From positions 1 to 30,422 of the IMG/VR virus record IMGVR_UViG_3300035181_000624: a stretch of 30,422 nt of DNA. The stretch is one strand, 5' to 3'. The notes below the pieces were generated by a model. It did no database searches, was not told the origin of the DNA, and saw only the letters and a list, made by a program, of their open reading frames with translations. Both the position numbers and the translations under genes were made by a program. Every line of letters starts with the position of its first letter. Within the stretch, counting starts at the first letter, position 1. This document shows, piece after piece, positions 7,608 to 14,429 of this stretch. The stretch comes from a virus.

Positions 7608-7971
7608 TTTATTTATTAGTTTTCTGTTTTGAAACTGTTGTTGAATATACTTTTGTATTAAGACTTCTAGTGTGTACTATAGCAAAACAAAGCAAATCAG
7701 TTAAGTTGTGGTAGAGGAGACTATCTCTTTCAATTAGTTACTATCTCGAGAAAGAGATAGTCTCCCAAAAACCGGTGTTTTTGATATCAGCAAGTGCTAA
7801 GGTATACTATGTTACTAACTATACTATCTTTTTTAATTAAACATAATATAGTAATATAGTAATATATAGTGCTATACAACCTACCTACTAAGTTAGTCAC
7901 TTAGTAACTTATCCCCTTAACACTACCTACACGCCCACTTTTCAGGTAGACTATACTTTTTAATTTCTGTC
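7608..7971. other. Non-coding AT-rich region with strong inverted repeats
   Basis: This is the largest gap in the map. It holds a perfect 16-bp inverted repeat (7716-7731 with 7750-7765), an adjacent 7-bp hairpin with CGGT loop (7766-7783), an 8-bp hairpin (7886-7893 with 7899-7906) and AT-rich repeats built on ATAGTA / TACTAT (7803-7880). Apart from a possible 18-aa frame at its right edge I see no gene. It lies between the replication module and the packaging genes, a plausible place for a replication origin, a pac site or a structured RNA. No function is shown. Confidence 0.6.
7716..7765. repeat. Perfect 16-bp inverted repeat, 18-nt spacer
   Basis: The left arm GGAGACTATCTCTTTC at 7716-7731 is exactly complementary to 7750-7765. 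The spacer contains a second CTATCTC (7741-7747) that can pair with GAGATAG in the right arm, so two alternative stems are possible. There is no T-run on either side, so it is not a standard terminator. Confidence 0.9.
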
Positions 7972-7979
7972 TTAGACAT
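7923..7979 (-). CDS. Possible 18-aa peptide overlapping the end of the helicase gene
   Basis: The frame reads MSKTEIKKYSLPEKWACR and stops. Its ATG overlaps the helicase stop and is preceded by a very strong GAGGGG site, better than those of many real genes here. It could be a short peptide, or the surviving N-terminus of a gene lost into the non-coding region that follows. Other frames close within about 15 codons, so a single frameshift does not restore a long protein. Confidence 0.3.
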   Translation of the reverse strand: MSKTEIKKYSLPEKWACR

Positions 7980-9375
7980 ATTTCCCCCTCTTTTTCACCG
8001 CATTTTCTATGTCTTTTTTGATGTCCTCTATGCCCTTGCAGTAGTCTATAAGCCCACCAGACTCAACTTTTTCTACCTCATTATACTTGAAATTTACCCC
8101 AAACCGCTTTAATTTCTTGTTATATAAGTATCCTTTTGCCTTCAACCATGCTGCTGCTTCATTAGCATTTGCCTTATTTGGGTTCAATATTCCCGCTCTA
8201 TTACAAATAATAGTAGCACCCAACCACTCAACATCACTATCTTTATCATTACACAACTCAGATTCTACTAAAACATATTCTAATTTTTGTATTATTGGAC
8301 TAATTGTCATAATATCTTCCTGTTCTTTAGTTAAATCAACTCGTTCAGATGGGCTTAAATACCAACCCCACTCCCCACTCTTCACACTATCTGCCCTTGT
8401 ATCCATTAAAGGAAGCAATCTATTATACATATCTAACATTTCAGCCCAAAATTGCTCAAGATCTATTTTAACATTCGGAAAACTAACATCTGTTAATGGC
8501 CAGTATCTTCTATTTTCATCATCATCTAAGATAGCAAATTTATTACTTGTTCCAAAAAATACTGTTCGACGAGAATACACATTAGCTTTTTTAGCATACG
8601 GTGGTCGCAGTGTATCTTTCTTTTCAGTTAAAAAAGCCTTTAGTGCTTCTTGGTCTGCCTTTCTAAAAGTAGTTCCCATTTCACCTAACTCACTCACTAC
8701 TCCACCCAATGCTTTTAATAGAGTATCTTTATTATGTGGGTCTATAGAGCAACCTGTAATCACCCAACTATGATACTTTCGTGGAAATAAATTTTCTGCA
8801 AATGAAGTTTTCGCCGCACCTTGCCCACCCAATAAAGTTAAAACTCCTTCAGCACCAAAACGATAATCTTCTCTAAATGCGGCAGCGACAATACTCAAAG
8901 CCCACTTTCGCATATATAATTCTTTTTTATCTGTATCTGTAGTAGTTTCTATCAAATTATAATAATTCTGTAATCGACTTATTCCATCCCATTTTATTTT
9001 AGTAATCCACTCACAAAAAGGATGATATGTATTCTCATTCGCGACCATATCAATTTGCTGGGCAACTCGCGAATATGGTAATGAGGCTTGGATTGCTAAA
9101 TCCTCCAAATAAGTTAATTGTGCATTCGCAGCAGTATCACAGTGAAACTTTTTCTGAGGGATTATTATTTCTTGTTCTTTTGACATTTCGTTATATCGAA
9201 TACTAATGTTATAATAATCCAACATTGCTTTAAAATTCTCATTTGTACCTAACGGAACTCCTTTATCATTTTTATCCGGGAAATCAATAAAATATTTAAT
9301 TTCTCTATTAACACTATCGATTTGTGCTTGTAATTTCGCTATCTCTTGTTGTTTTGTCAATTTAATCTTGGTCAT
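7972..9375 (-). CDS. VirE/VapE-type P-loop helicase-like ATPase
   Basis: A 467-aa protein of the virulence-associated E family, which phages use as a replicative helicase beside an AEP primase. Walker A is GGQGAAKT at 183-190. SELGE near 228-232 takes the Walker B position. FFGTSN at 273-278 is the sensor-like motif, followed by DENRRYWPL with the probable arginine finger. An N-terminal helical segment contains LTKQQEIAKLQAQID. The gene overlaps the primase by 14 bases, with AAAGGA seven bases before its ATG. The pair probably unwinds and primes phage DNA while a host polymerase extends it, since no polymerase gene is seen. Confidence 0.85.
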   Translation of the reverse strand: MTKIKLTKQQEIAKLQAQIDSVNREIKYFIDFPDKNDKGVPLGTNENFKAMLDYYNISIRYNEMSKEQEIIIPQKKFHCDTAANAQLTYLEDLAIQASLPYSRVAQQIDMVANENTYHPFCEWITKIKWDGISRLQNYYNLIETTTDTDKKELYMRKWALSIVAAAFREDYRFGAEGVLTLLGGQGAAKTSFAENLFPRKYHSWVITGCSIDPHNKDTLLKALGGVVSELGEMGTTFRKADQEALKAFLTEKKDTLRPPYAKKANVYSRRTVFFGTSNKFAILDDDENRRYWPLTDVSFPNVKIDLEQFWAEMLDMYNRLLPLMDTRADSVKSGEWGWYLSPSERVDLTKEQEDIMTISPIIQKLEYVLVESELCNDKDSDVEWLGATIICNRAGILNPNKANANEAAAWLKAKGYLYNKKLKRFGVNFKYNEVEKVESGGLIDYCKGIEDIKKDIENAVKKRGKYV

Positions 9376-10489
9376 GTAAATCCTTTATTGCTTTCACTAA
9401 TTGTTTTTGTAAATATTCTTTTTTATTCTTTAATTTTTCTAAGGCCGGTAATGCATTTAATTGTGCGATCCACTCATTATATGGTAAGTGATTATTTGGC
9501 GAGTGGTTAATTCGTTGTGCCCAACCAATCAAACTATCGATTTCTTCATTGACTACTGTAAATTGTGCCCTAGGATGTGCTACACTAATATATTTTTCTA
9601 AAATAATTCTTTTAAAATAAACCCAATCACAATTTATTCCAAATTTACTATAATAACTCGCAACAGCTGATTTAACATTTTCATGCGCACCTGCAGCAGT
9701 AATTCCATCTACAAATTTCATAAATGGTTCATCCTTATGTGATTCATTACCATTAATATTATAGTTTTTCGTAATTGGATTTATAGCACTAATAGCCGGC
9801 ACATTAATTTTAATTGTACGAAACTCTTTTTTATATAACCTAACACGCTCTTTAACAACTTCTAAATCTGCCAATAACCCGATTTGTTTTGGTTTGCTAG
9901 TATAGATTGGTTGCACGGTTTTAAAAACACTTGGATCGAATTGTAAATTATGAGTCTGCCATAATTTTAATTCATCATTTGTTACTCCTTCTTCTAGTAA
10001 TATCCAAAAATGCAACTTAGCAGTTTTCCAACCTTCTAATCCTGCTCTATTACTAAATTGCGCAACATAATCTACATTGTGAAATTCTACCGGGAATTTG
10101 CTAAACATTACAAATTCAGCTATTTCGTCTTCTAAAATATCATCTGGTAAAGGGCAATCATCAATATCCAAACATACCCAATTAATTGCACCATCACTAA
10201 ACGGTGCATCATCACCCAGCGCCCGTCGCGTAACCTGTTCCATATAATCTTTTGCAGCAATTGCCCTCATTATTGCCCTCGTATCACATTCATTTAACAC
10301 TTGCAATAATCTGTGAAACTCTTCTATTTTTTCGAAACTGTAATTCACACAATTTATATGGAAGTTCTTTTGGTAACTACTAACCCATAGACCACCAGCA
10401 GGCCAATAAATTGCATCTTCGAATTCTTCGTCGCTTATTTTCTTATATAATCCATTCTTGCTTTCTATAATAGGTACTATATATGTCAT
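9362..10489 (-). CDS. AEP-type DNA primase (primase-polymerase-like)
   Basis: A 375-aa protein with archaeo-eukaryotic primase hallmarks. CLDIDD at 106-111 supplies the metal-binding Asp108/Asp110. KLHFWILLE with His160 fits the sxH motif. FDPSVFKTVQPIYTSKP at about 184-200 matches the third catalytic region seen in phage AEP primases. The C-terminal part is helical and may be the helicase-contact region. It overlaps the HNH gene (ATGA) upstream and the helicase gene downstream, so the three are translated together. It probably lays primers at the phage origin; polymerase activity is possible in this superfamily but not shown. Confidence 0.8.
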   Translation of the reverse strand: MTYIVPIIESKNGLYKKISDEEFEDAIYWPAGGLWVSSYQKNFHINCVNYSFEKIEEFHRLLQVLNECDTRAIMRAIAAKDYMEQVTRRALGDDAPFSDGAINWVCLDIDDCPLPDDILEDEIAEFVMFSKFPVEFHNVDYVAQFSNRAGLEGWKTAKLHFWILLEEGVTNDELKLWQTHNLQFDPSVFKTVQPIYTSKPKQIGLLADLEVVKERVRLYKKEFRTIKINVPAISAINPITKNYNINGNESHKDEPFMKFVDGITAAGAHENVKSAVASYYSKFGINCDWVYFKRIILEKYISVAHPRAQFTVVNEEIDSLIGWAQRINHSPNNHLPYNEWIAQLNALPALEKLKNKKEYLQKQLVKAIKDLHDQD

Positions 10490-11139
10490 AATTTCGATTT
10501 CCTTAAATTACATCCAATACATGTCAATTGATACCTTGCTATCTCATCATGAAACTCTATCCATTCATTTTTTAAAATAGTATCGAATCCATCACCTCCT
10601 CCACGAACAGGATAAAATATTATTTTATTAAGATAGTCATCGGTTAGCCAAAATGCAGCAATGTGCCGAAATTCAAATTCACCACAGTGATCTAAGTGAC
10701 ATGATTTTACAGTTATTTCACACCCACATATTTTGCAGCAATTATCATCACTTAATAATATATCTTTAAGGTTATCTTGTTTAAAATCATCTTTCAAGCA
10801 TCTTCTCATATATTTTATACATTTAGCCCTTTTTATCTCGTTGATATCTCTGTCCGGCACCGCTTTTAATGTACTACCTATTCCAACAATATCGGTTTCT
10901 ATATTTCCATTTCTAATATATTTGCAAACGAAATTATTATGTGTAAAAATAGGATTTTTCTTTATAGTCACTTCAGTAAAAATTGTTGAACTGTGACTGC
11001 GGTGATGTGCATTAATTACTTTCTCAAAATAAGAAAGATTTTCAGCAGATAAGGTATTATTCTCATGTTTTGAGTTTAATAATAATTTTAATTCTGAGCA
11101 TCTGCGTGTAAAATTATGCGTATTAAATAATTCTATCAT
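10486..11139 (-). CDS. HNH-like nuclease / zinc-binding protein
   Basis: I choose the ATG at 11139 (217 aa) because GAAGAAGGA lies right upstream, embedded in the end of the previous gene; a longer frame begins at 11187 without such a site. Counting from the longer frame, CKIC at 151-154 and CIGCN at 223-227 give a four-cysteine zinc site. LDH at 165-167 and FHDEIARY at 212-219 supply the Asp-His and His of an HNH (treble-clef) fold. The final N-L-R-K fits the HNH Asn. It probably cuts or nicks DNA, perhaps in replication or concatemer handling. The N-terminal 140 residues are unrecognised. It overlaps the primase start by four bases. Confidence 0.6.
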   Translation of the reverse strand: MIELFNTHNFTRRCSELKLLLNSKHENNTLSAENLSYFEKVINAHHRSHSSTIFTEVTIKKNPIFTHNNFVCKYIRNGNIETDIVGIGSTLKAVPDRDINEIKRAKCIKYMRRCLKDDFKQDNLKDILLSDDNCCKICGCEITVKSCHLDHCGEFEFRHIAAFWLTDDYLNKIIFYPVRGGGDGFDTILKNEWIEFHDEIARYQLTCIGCNLRKSKL

Positions 11140-11140
11140 T

Positions 11141-11389
11141 TCATCCTTCTTCGTAATATGCTTTTCTAGCATAATATGCTTCATCATATATTATTTTATT
11201 ATTAATATCGTTCTCAAAAAAATCAAAATATGTTTCAAATATTCTATTAAGTTTTTTCATCTCCCAACCTCTACTTTTGCAGTAAATATTCATCTCTTCG
11301 TCTGTTATATCCCAATAGCTTTCTTTTAATAATTTTCTTTCTAATATCATTTGGTTATAAGTAACCCAAATAAGTTTTGTAATAATCAC
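11141..11389 (-). CDS. Unknown 82-aa protein with GTG start
   Basis: Starts at GTG (11389), which overlaps the previous gene's TGA as GTGA and has AGGAG six bases upstream, a near-ideal site. The protein is charged and aromatic (ESYWDITDEEMNIYCKSRGW, YYARKAYYEEG) and probably helical. No known domain is visible. It sits in the replication operon just before the HNH gene, whose ribosome site lies in its last codons. Its role is unknown. Confidence 0.6.
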   Translation of the reverse strand: MIITKLIWVTYNQMILERKLLKESYWDITDEEMNIYCKSRGWEMKKLNRIFETYFDFFENDINNKIIYDEAYYARKAYYEEG

Positions 11390-11565
11390 TTAAAACTCCT
11401 GTGTGTTAAACTGTTAATTGATTTTGTTATTTCTTCTACTTTTTTACGATAGATAATTGCGTTTATATTATTATTTTGTTGTATTGCTAAACTTCTTAAT
11501 GCTATATAAGCATCTTTTCGTCCTTCCAATAAACAAATTTTATGTTGTGCTTCGTCTCTTGTCAT
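11386..11565 (-). CDS. Unknown 59-aa helical protein, first gene of the replication operon
   Basis: The start is set at 11565 (MTRDEAQHKICLLEGRKDAY) because AAGGAGA lies five bases upstream; a longer frame to 11604 would read through the terminator hairpin. The protein is basic and helical, ends ITKSINSLTHRSFK, and shows no known domain. It is the first gene after the promoter-terminator leader at 11578-11686, so its expression depends on read-through of that hairpin. Confidence 0.6.
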   Translation of the reverse strand: MTRDEAQHKICLLEGRKDAYIALRSLAIQQNNNINAIIYRKKVEEITKSINSLTHRSFK

Positions 11566-11577
11566 TTCTTTCTCCTT

Positions 11578-11633
11578 AAAAAAACAAAAACCCCCAAACT
11601 GCAACTCCGGTCAAGGAACAGTAAGGGGGTTTT
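11578..11633 (-). terminator. Leader terminator / attenuator of the replication operon
   Basis: On the minus strand AAAACCCCC (from 11633) pairs with GGGGGTTTT (to 11587). An inner ACTG/CAGT stem adds support, and a TTTTTGTTTTTTT run follows. The run ends at the ribosome site of the 59-aa gene. A sigma70-type promoter lies only about 20 bases upstream of the hairpin, so it sits in the 5' leader. That arrangement fits attenuation or antitermination, though it would also stop the GIY-YIG transcript. Confidence 0.75.
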
Positions 11634-11657
11634 GCCGAGTTATTAAACTCTAAAATC

Positions 11658-11686
11658 TTTATAAACAACTTTGACCGGTTTGTCTA
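11658..11686 (-). promoter_or_regulatory. Sigma70-type promoter of the replication operon
   Basis: TAGACA (-35, 11681-11686), an exact 17-nt spacer, TATAAA (-10, 11658-11663); five of six matches in each box. The spacer contains CCGGTCAA, repeated in the loop of the leader hairpin at 11607-11614, which could be an operator pair. Confidence 0.65.
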
Positions 11687-11755
11687 TATTTCTATGTTAC
11701 ACTACTACTTATCGAATAGCAAGTATTTCACCGATGAAACACACCAAAAAAAGAG

Positions 11756-12289
11756 TCACTTTATTCTATTTCTTCTTGCTAACATTTCTTTCATTGCCGG
11801 TGATATAAATTTCTCATGCGGTTTCTCGAAACTGTATAACACTCGCTCACTAAGTGGGTCGTTATCGACTTTAATTCGCATCTTTTCGGCTAATTTAGCA
11901 GCCTCCTTGAGTTTCGTAGTAGTAAGTATAGCTTTCGTTCTAGCCTCGATAAATTCGCCAGGATTTGCATAATTTCTTCCATTCCACGCTTCATCATCAC
12001 CCGCTCGCATATTTTGTAAAGGGTGACCTTCCATGCGAAATTTATTGATCCAGTAATCTTCGAAGTTCTCTGTGCCTTCACCACACTCTTGCACGATTTG
12101 CATAGACCACTCACGGCAGAGTTTATCTAAGGCGGATGCATAATAATATTTGTCCTCATCGAAAGGTTTATAGTGTTTCGCACCTAATCTATGTTCTAGC
12201 ATTCGTCTGTGAGGATCGATCGTGCGCCCAACATAAAAAATTGTATTATCAGCAACTTCCTTTAAACAGTAAATAAAATCACTCATCAT
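11756..12289 (-). CDS. GIY-YIG family endonuclease
   Basis: A 177-aa protein. The GIY-YIG core is FIYCLKE (5-11) and IFYVGRTIDPHRRMLEHR (17-34), with the conserved Arg22. EDYWINKF at 77-84 supplies the catalytic Glu77, and GHPLQNMRAGDD follows as usual. The last 70 residues are helical and charged and show no clear DNA-binding module. Free-standing GIY-YIG genes in phages are often homing endonucleases, but others act in DNA breakdown or repair. The gene overlaps the 228-aa gene by 11 bases and reads toward the leader terminator at 11578-11633. Confidence 0.85.
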   Translation of the reverse strand: MMSDFIYCLKEVADNTIFYVGRTIDPHRRMLEHRLGAKHYKPFDEDKYYYASALDKLCREWSMQIVQECGEGTENFEDYWINKFRMEGHPLQNMRAGDDEAWNGRNYANPGEFIEARTKAILTTTKLKEAAKLAEKMRIKVDNDPLSERVLYSFEKPHEKFISPAMKEMLARRNRIK

Positions 12290-12965
12290 CTATCCCTAAA
12301 ACTTTAAAAAATTTACCGTGTGATTGACACTGTAAAAATAAAGGGTGCCAATAAACTTCTAAGGTAGTTAATCCTTCTAGTTCTGGGTGGTTTTGCTTCA
12401 TCTGACATATTTTGTTTCGATACTTTTTAACTGCTTCTTCATCTGACATTTCAAGGTCGCGTACGATTTTGTTTCTAGATACATAAAGATCCCCTGCTGT
12501 GCTGCATTTTAAATAAAGTGGGCTTGTGAAGACCTCCATCATCGTTTGGCCTTCAGTCGCTTCACGATTTTTTCTAATAACTGCGCGTACTTTAAGGTAT
12601 TCATAATTGGTAAATTTGTTATTATTATTGAGAAGACAGGTCACTCTTTCGTTATGTTCTGCTAAAATCTCTAAATCTTGCTTTTCTTTTGCTTTTCTAT
12701 TAAGCAATATTGCTGCATTTTCAGTTTCTCTCCTTGCAGCCCTTTCAGACTTAGTTAAAGTAAACGGATTAGCGGGTACATAAGCAACGACAGGATAGAC
12801 AAAATCTTTAGGAAATCTCTTTACTATAGAGTCCACATCTACCATTTCTATATATTTTTTAAATTCGTCGATAGGTAATTGCTCTATATCTAAAGCTTTC
12901 ATCATCATAACAGCTTCCGACCAAATTTCGTAAGTTTGTATCTCAGTGAGTGGGTTATTTGACAT
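12279..12965 (-). CDS. Unknown 228-aa protein with an internal duplication
   Basis: No known family recognised. The N-terminal 120 residues are helical and charged (TKSERAARRETENAAILLN). The C-terminal half holds two related units 59 residues apart. One has TEGQTMMEVFTSPLYLKC (about 137-154) and the other LEGLTTLEVYWHPLFLQC (about 196-213). Matching Pro149/Pro208, Cys154/Cys213 and Gly158/Gly217 support a duplication. Each unit is preceded by a basic helix, so a tandem nucleic-acid-binding module is conceivable; this is inference. A GATAAATA box lies 24 bases upstream. It is co-transcribed with the GIY-YIG gene. Confidence 0.65.
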   Translation of the reverse strand: MSNNPLTEIQTYEIWSEAVMMMKALDIEQLPIDEFKKYIEMVDVDSIVKRFPKDFVYPVVAYVPANPFTLTKSERAARRETENAAILLNRKAKEKQDLEILAEHNERVTCLLNNNNKFTNYEYLKVRAVIRKNREATEGQTMMEVFTSPLYLKCSTAGDLYVSRNKIVRDLEMSDEEAVKKYRNKICQMKQNHPELEGLTTLEVYWHPLFLQCQSHGKFFKVLGIDDE

Positions 12966-12989
12966 TCTTTTACCTTTATTGTATAGTAG

Positions 12990-12997
12990 TATTTATC
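12990..12997 (-). promoter_or_regulatory. GATAAATA box, upstream of the 228-aa gene
   Basis: GATAAATA on the minus strand in the divergent gap, 24 bases before the 228-aa gene start, with AAAGG further down as ribosome site. It is the only exact copy outside the virion operon and its leader. Confidence 0.4.
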
Positions 12998-13003
12998 AGT
13001 TTC

Positions 13004-13038
13004 GACGCCTTTTGGTGTGTTTGACCCCGAAAAGCGTC
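13004..13038. promoter_or_regulatory. Imperfect palindrome in the divergent promoter region
   Basis: GACGCCTTTTGG (13004-13015) faces CCGAAAAGCGTC (13027-13038), pairing with one bulged base on each side. The -35 of the plus promoter falls in its centre and right arm, so it could be an operator controlling both directions. As RNA it could also form a terminator-like hairpin followed by TTTT on the plus strand. Confidence 0.45.
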
Positions 13039-13050
13039 TTTTGTGATAAG
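13021..13050 (+). promoter_or_regulatory. Promoter of the plus-strand operon
   Basis: TTGACC (13021-13026), an 18-nt spacer and GATAAG (13045-13050) preceded by TGT (extended -10). The -10 region also reads GATAAGTA, one base from the GATAAATA box, so it may belong to that class instead. The ATG follows at 13074. Confidence 0.5.
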
Positions 13051-13073
13051 TATAGTATATAGGAGAAATTTAT

Positions 13074-13259
13074 ATGGTTCAAGTAATTTTAGCAACGGAA
13101 GAAGATTTAGTAGTGGCAAGATTGAAAGGCAATAGATTAGCACTCGGTGACCCAGCACTATGGTTTTTGGTGACAAATGCAGTATTAAAGCAAGCTAACT
13201 ACCCGAAACCATCAGATGCTATGATAGAAGAATTAAAACGACAATTTAGGATGAAATAA
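13074..13259 (+). CDS. Unknown 61-aa protein, first gene of the plus operon
   Basis: A small soluble-looking protein, MVQVILATEEDLVVARLKGN at the start and a basic C-terminal helix (IEELKRQFRMK). The ribosome site is AGGAGA seven bases before the ATG. Its TAA overlaps the next ATG as TAATG, so it is coupled to the membrane protein. No domain recognised. If the operon is for lysis it could be a regulator of the holin candidate, but this is speculation. Confidence 0.6.
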   Translation: MVQVILATEEDLVVARLKGNRLALGDPALWFLVTNAVLKQANYPKPSDAMIEELKRQFRMK

Positions 13260-13501
13260 TGAAAAAAATACTTAATGATTTATTTACTGGAATAGATGGT
13301 AAAACCCACGATATTTCTCGGTGGTTGTGGATTTTAGGTATTTTAGCATTCATATCTTTCGCAGGTTTTGAAGTGTACAAGAGCGGTCATTTCGATTTAG
13401 TAAATTTTGGGATGGCTTATAGCACTTTATTAGCCGGTGGCGCATTTGGTGTTAAAGTGAAAGAATCACAAGAACCACCAAAGGAAGACTCGAATAGCTA
13501 A
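13259..13501 (+). CDS. Small membrane protein, possible holin
   Basis: An 80-aa protein with a hydrophobic segment at about 22-38 (WLWILGILAFISFAGF), a polar loop, a second weaker one at about 50-66, and a charged tail (KESQEPPKEDSNS). Two membrane segments, small size and a charged C-terminus fit holins or small phage inner-membrane proteins. No signal cleavage site is apparent. It is coupled to the 61-aa gene and precedes a coiled-coil protein. No endolysin is next to it, so the holin label is tentative. Confidence 0.55.
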   Translation: MKKILNDLFTGIDGKTHDISRWLWILGILAFISFAGFEVYKSGHFDLVNFGMAYSTLLAGGAFGVKVKESQEPPKEDSNS

Positions 13502-13545
13502 TACAAACCAATCTATACTACCTTCGTACCGTGTGAGGGTGATGT

Positions 13546-13578
13546 ATGAAAAAGATTAAAATAAAGGAAACAGAATGA
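13546..13578 (+). CDS. Possible 10-aa leader peptide (MKKIKIKETE)
   Basis: A GAGGGTG site is followed by ATG and ten codons, and the TGA overlaps the ATG of the 155-aa gene (ATGA). The ribosome site of the large gene lies inside this frame. It could couple or tune translation of the downstream gene. Confidence 0.3.
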   Translation: MKKIKIKETE

Positions 13579-14042
13579 CCAAAGATGAATTATACGAAGA
13601 ATTAAAGAATAGAATAAACGATATTTCGGCAGAAGAAGCAGTTTATCGTAAAGAATTAGAAACCCCTTACTTGGAATTTATAAAACCATTCGAGGATGCG
13701 TTTGATGAAGCTACTGCACCGCAAAGAGAAGTAGCTATAGAACAACTACAACCGATGAAAGACGCTATTGATAAAAGAATCAATGAGTGGAAAGCGCAAA
13801 TGGGTCGTAAAATAGATACTTCAATGAGGAAATTTTCAAAAGTGCAGAAAGTGGCTCAAGCAAGATTCGATAGAGATACTATAGAGGCTTCAGCCATTAT
13901 GGAAGCAGCTATTAAAGAAGAGAAAGATAAACTCGAAGCAGCGTGGAAAGTAGTTGCTGATAAGAATGATCTTATTATTAAGGAATTACAAGCAGAATAT
14001 GAAGCAAAATGTTTAGAATTAGATAATGAAGAAGATAACTAA
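13575..14042 (+). CDS. Coiled-coil protein, unknown function (155 aa)
   Basis: A very acidic and helical protein with heptad-like spacing over most of its length (MTKDELYEELKNRINDISAE at the start; AIKEEKDKLEAAWKVVADKN near the end). No enzymatic motif, signal peptide or membrane segment is visible. The ribosome site AAAGGA is present. It is the last gene of the plus operon before a strong terminator. It could be a structural or host-takeover protein; nothing in the sequence decides. Confidence 0.65.
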   Translation: MTKDELYEELKNRINDISAEEAVYRKELETPYLEFIKPFEDAFDEATAPQREVAIEQLQPMKDAIDKRINEWKAQMGRKIDTSMRKFSKVQKVAQARFDRDTIEASAIMEAAIKEEKDKLEAAWKVVADKNDLIIKELQAEYEAKCLELDNEEDN

Positions 14043-14173
14043 TTAGAAGACATTTACTTTGGCTTCAAATTTTCCTATCGCATACGACGGTGTTGCAATG
14101 ATCGTAACCACATTGTGGAAGAATGGTTACACTGATTACCTCCTTAGGTACCGTTGTTGGCGGCAACAACATT

Positions 14174-14214
14174 AAGCCTTATTACTTAATTGTAGTAGGG
14201 CTTTTTATTTTGTT
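14174..14214 (+). terminator. Rho-independent terminator of the plus operon
   Basis: AAGCCTTATTAC (14174-14185) pairs with GTAGTAGGGCTT (14192-14203) over 12 bp with two G-T pairs, a six-base loop and then TTTATTTTG. A separate perfect hairpin, GTTGTTG/CAACAAC with GCGG loop, lies just upstream at 14153-14170. Confidence 0.85.
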
Positions 14215-14410
14215 ATTTGATATAGTTAAATGCTTTAACAAATACTTTTATTGCAACAAGTTCAGTCAATATAGCAAACCCATAATACCCTACAGCACCC
14301 ATAAAAGGGCCATAATATAAAGGTCCAAATATTATACTACAGTTAGCAATTGTATAGAGTACGGCCAATAACATTAAGATGTAGGCAAATACTATTTTGG
14401 CAATTTTCAT
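14213..14410 (-). CDS. Small membrane protein, unknown (65 aa)
   Basis: Two hydrophobic segments (about 4-25, FAYILMLLAVLYTIANCSII, and about 36-55) and a short basic tail. A strong GGAAGGAAG site precedes the ATG. It is the last gene of the minus operon driven by the perfect promoter at 14994-15022 and ends at the convergent terminator. Function unknown; superinfection exclusion or lysis control are possible guesses. Confidence 0.6.
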   Translation of the reverse strand: MKIAKIVFAYILMLLAVLYTIANCSIIFGPLYYGPFMGAVGYYGFAILTELVAIKVFVKAFNYIK

Positions 14411-14429
14411 TTCATCTTCCTTCCAATTA

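Noticed and set aside
8087-8773. Long plus-strand open frame (228 codons) inside the helicase region
   Set aside because: It is antisense to a helicase gene with intact P-loop motifs; the translation shows no domain and no ribosome site was found.
14098-14175. Possible 25-aa plus-strand peptide before the terminator
   Set aside because: It has no ribosome site, overlaps hairpins and has unusual composition (Trp/Arg/Gln). It is more likely part of a 3' untranslated structure.
14123-14320. Plus-strand 65-codon frame
   Set aside because: It reads through the plus-operon terminator and is antisense to the 65-aa membrane protein gene.
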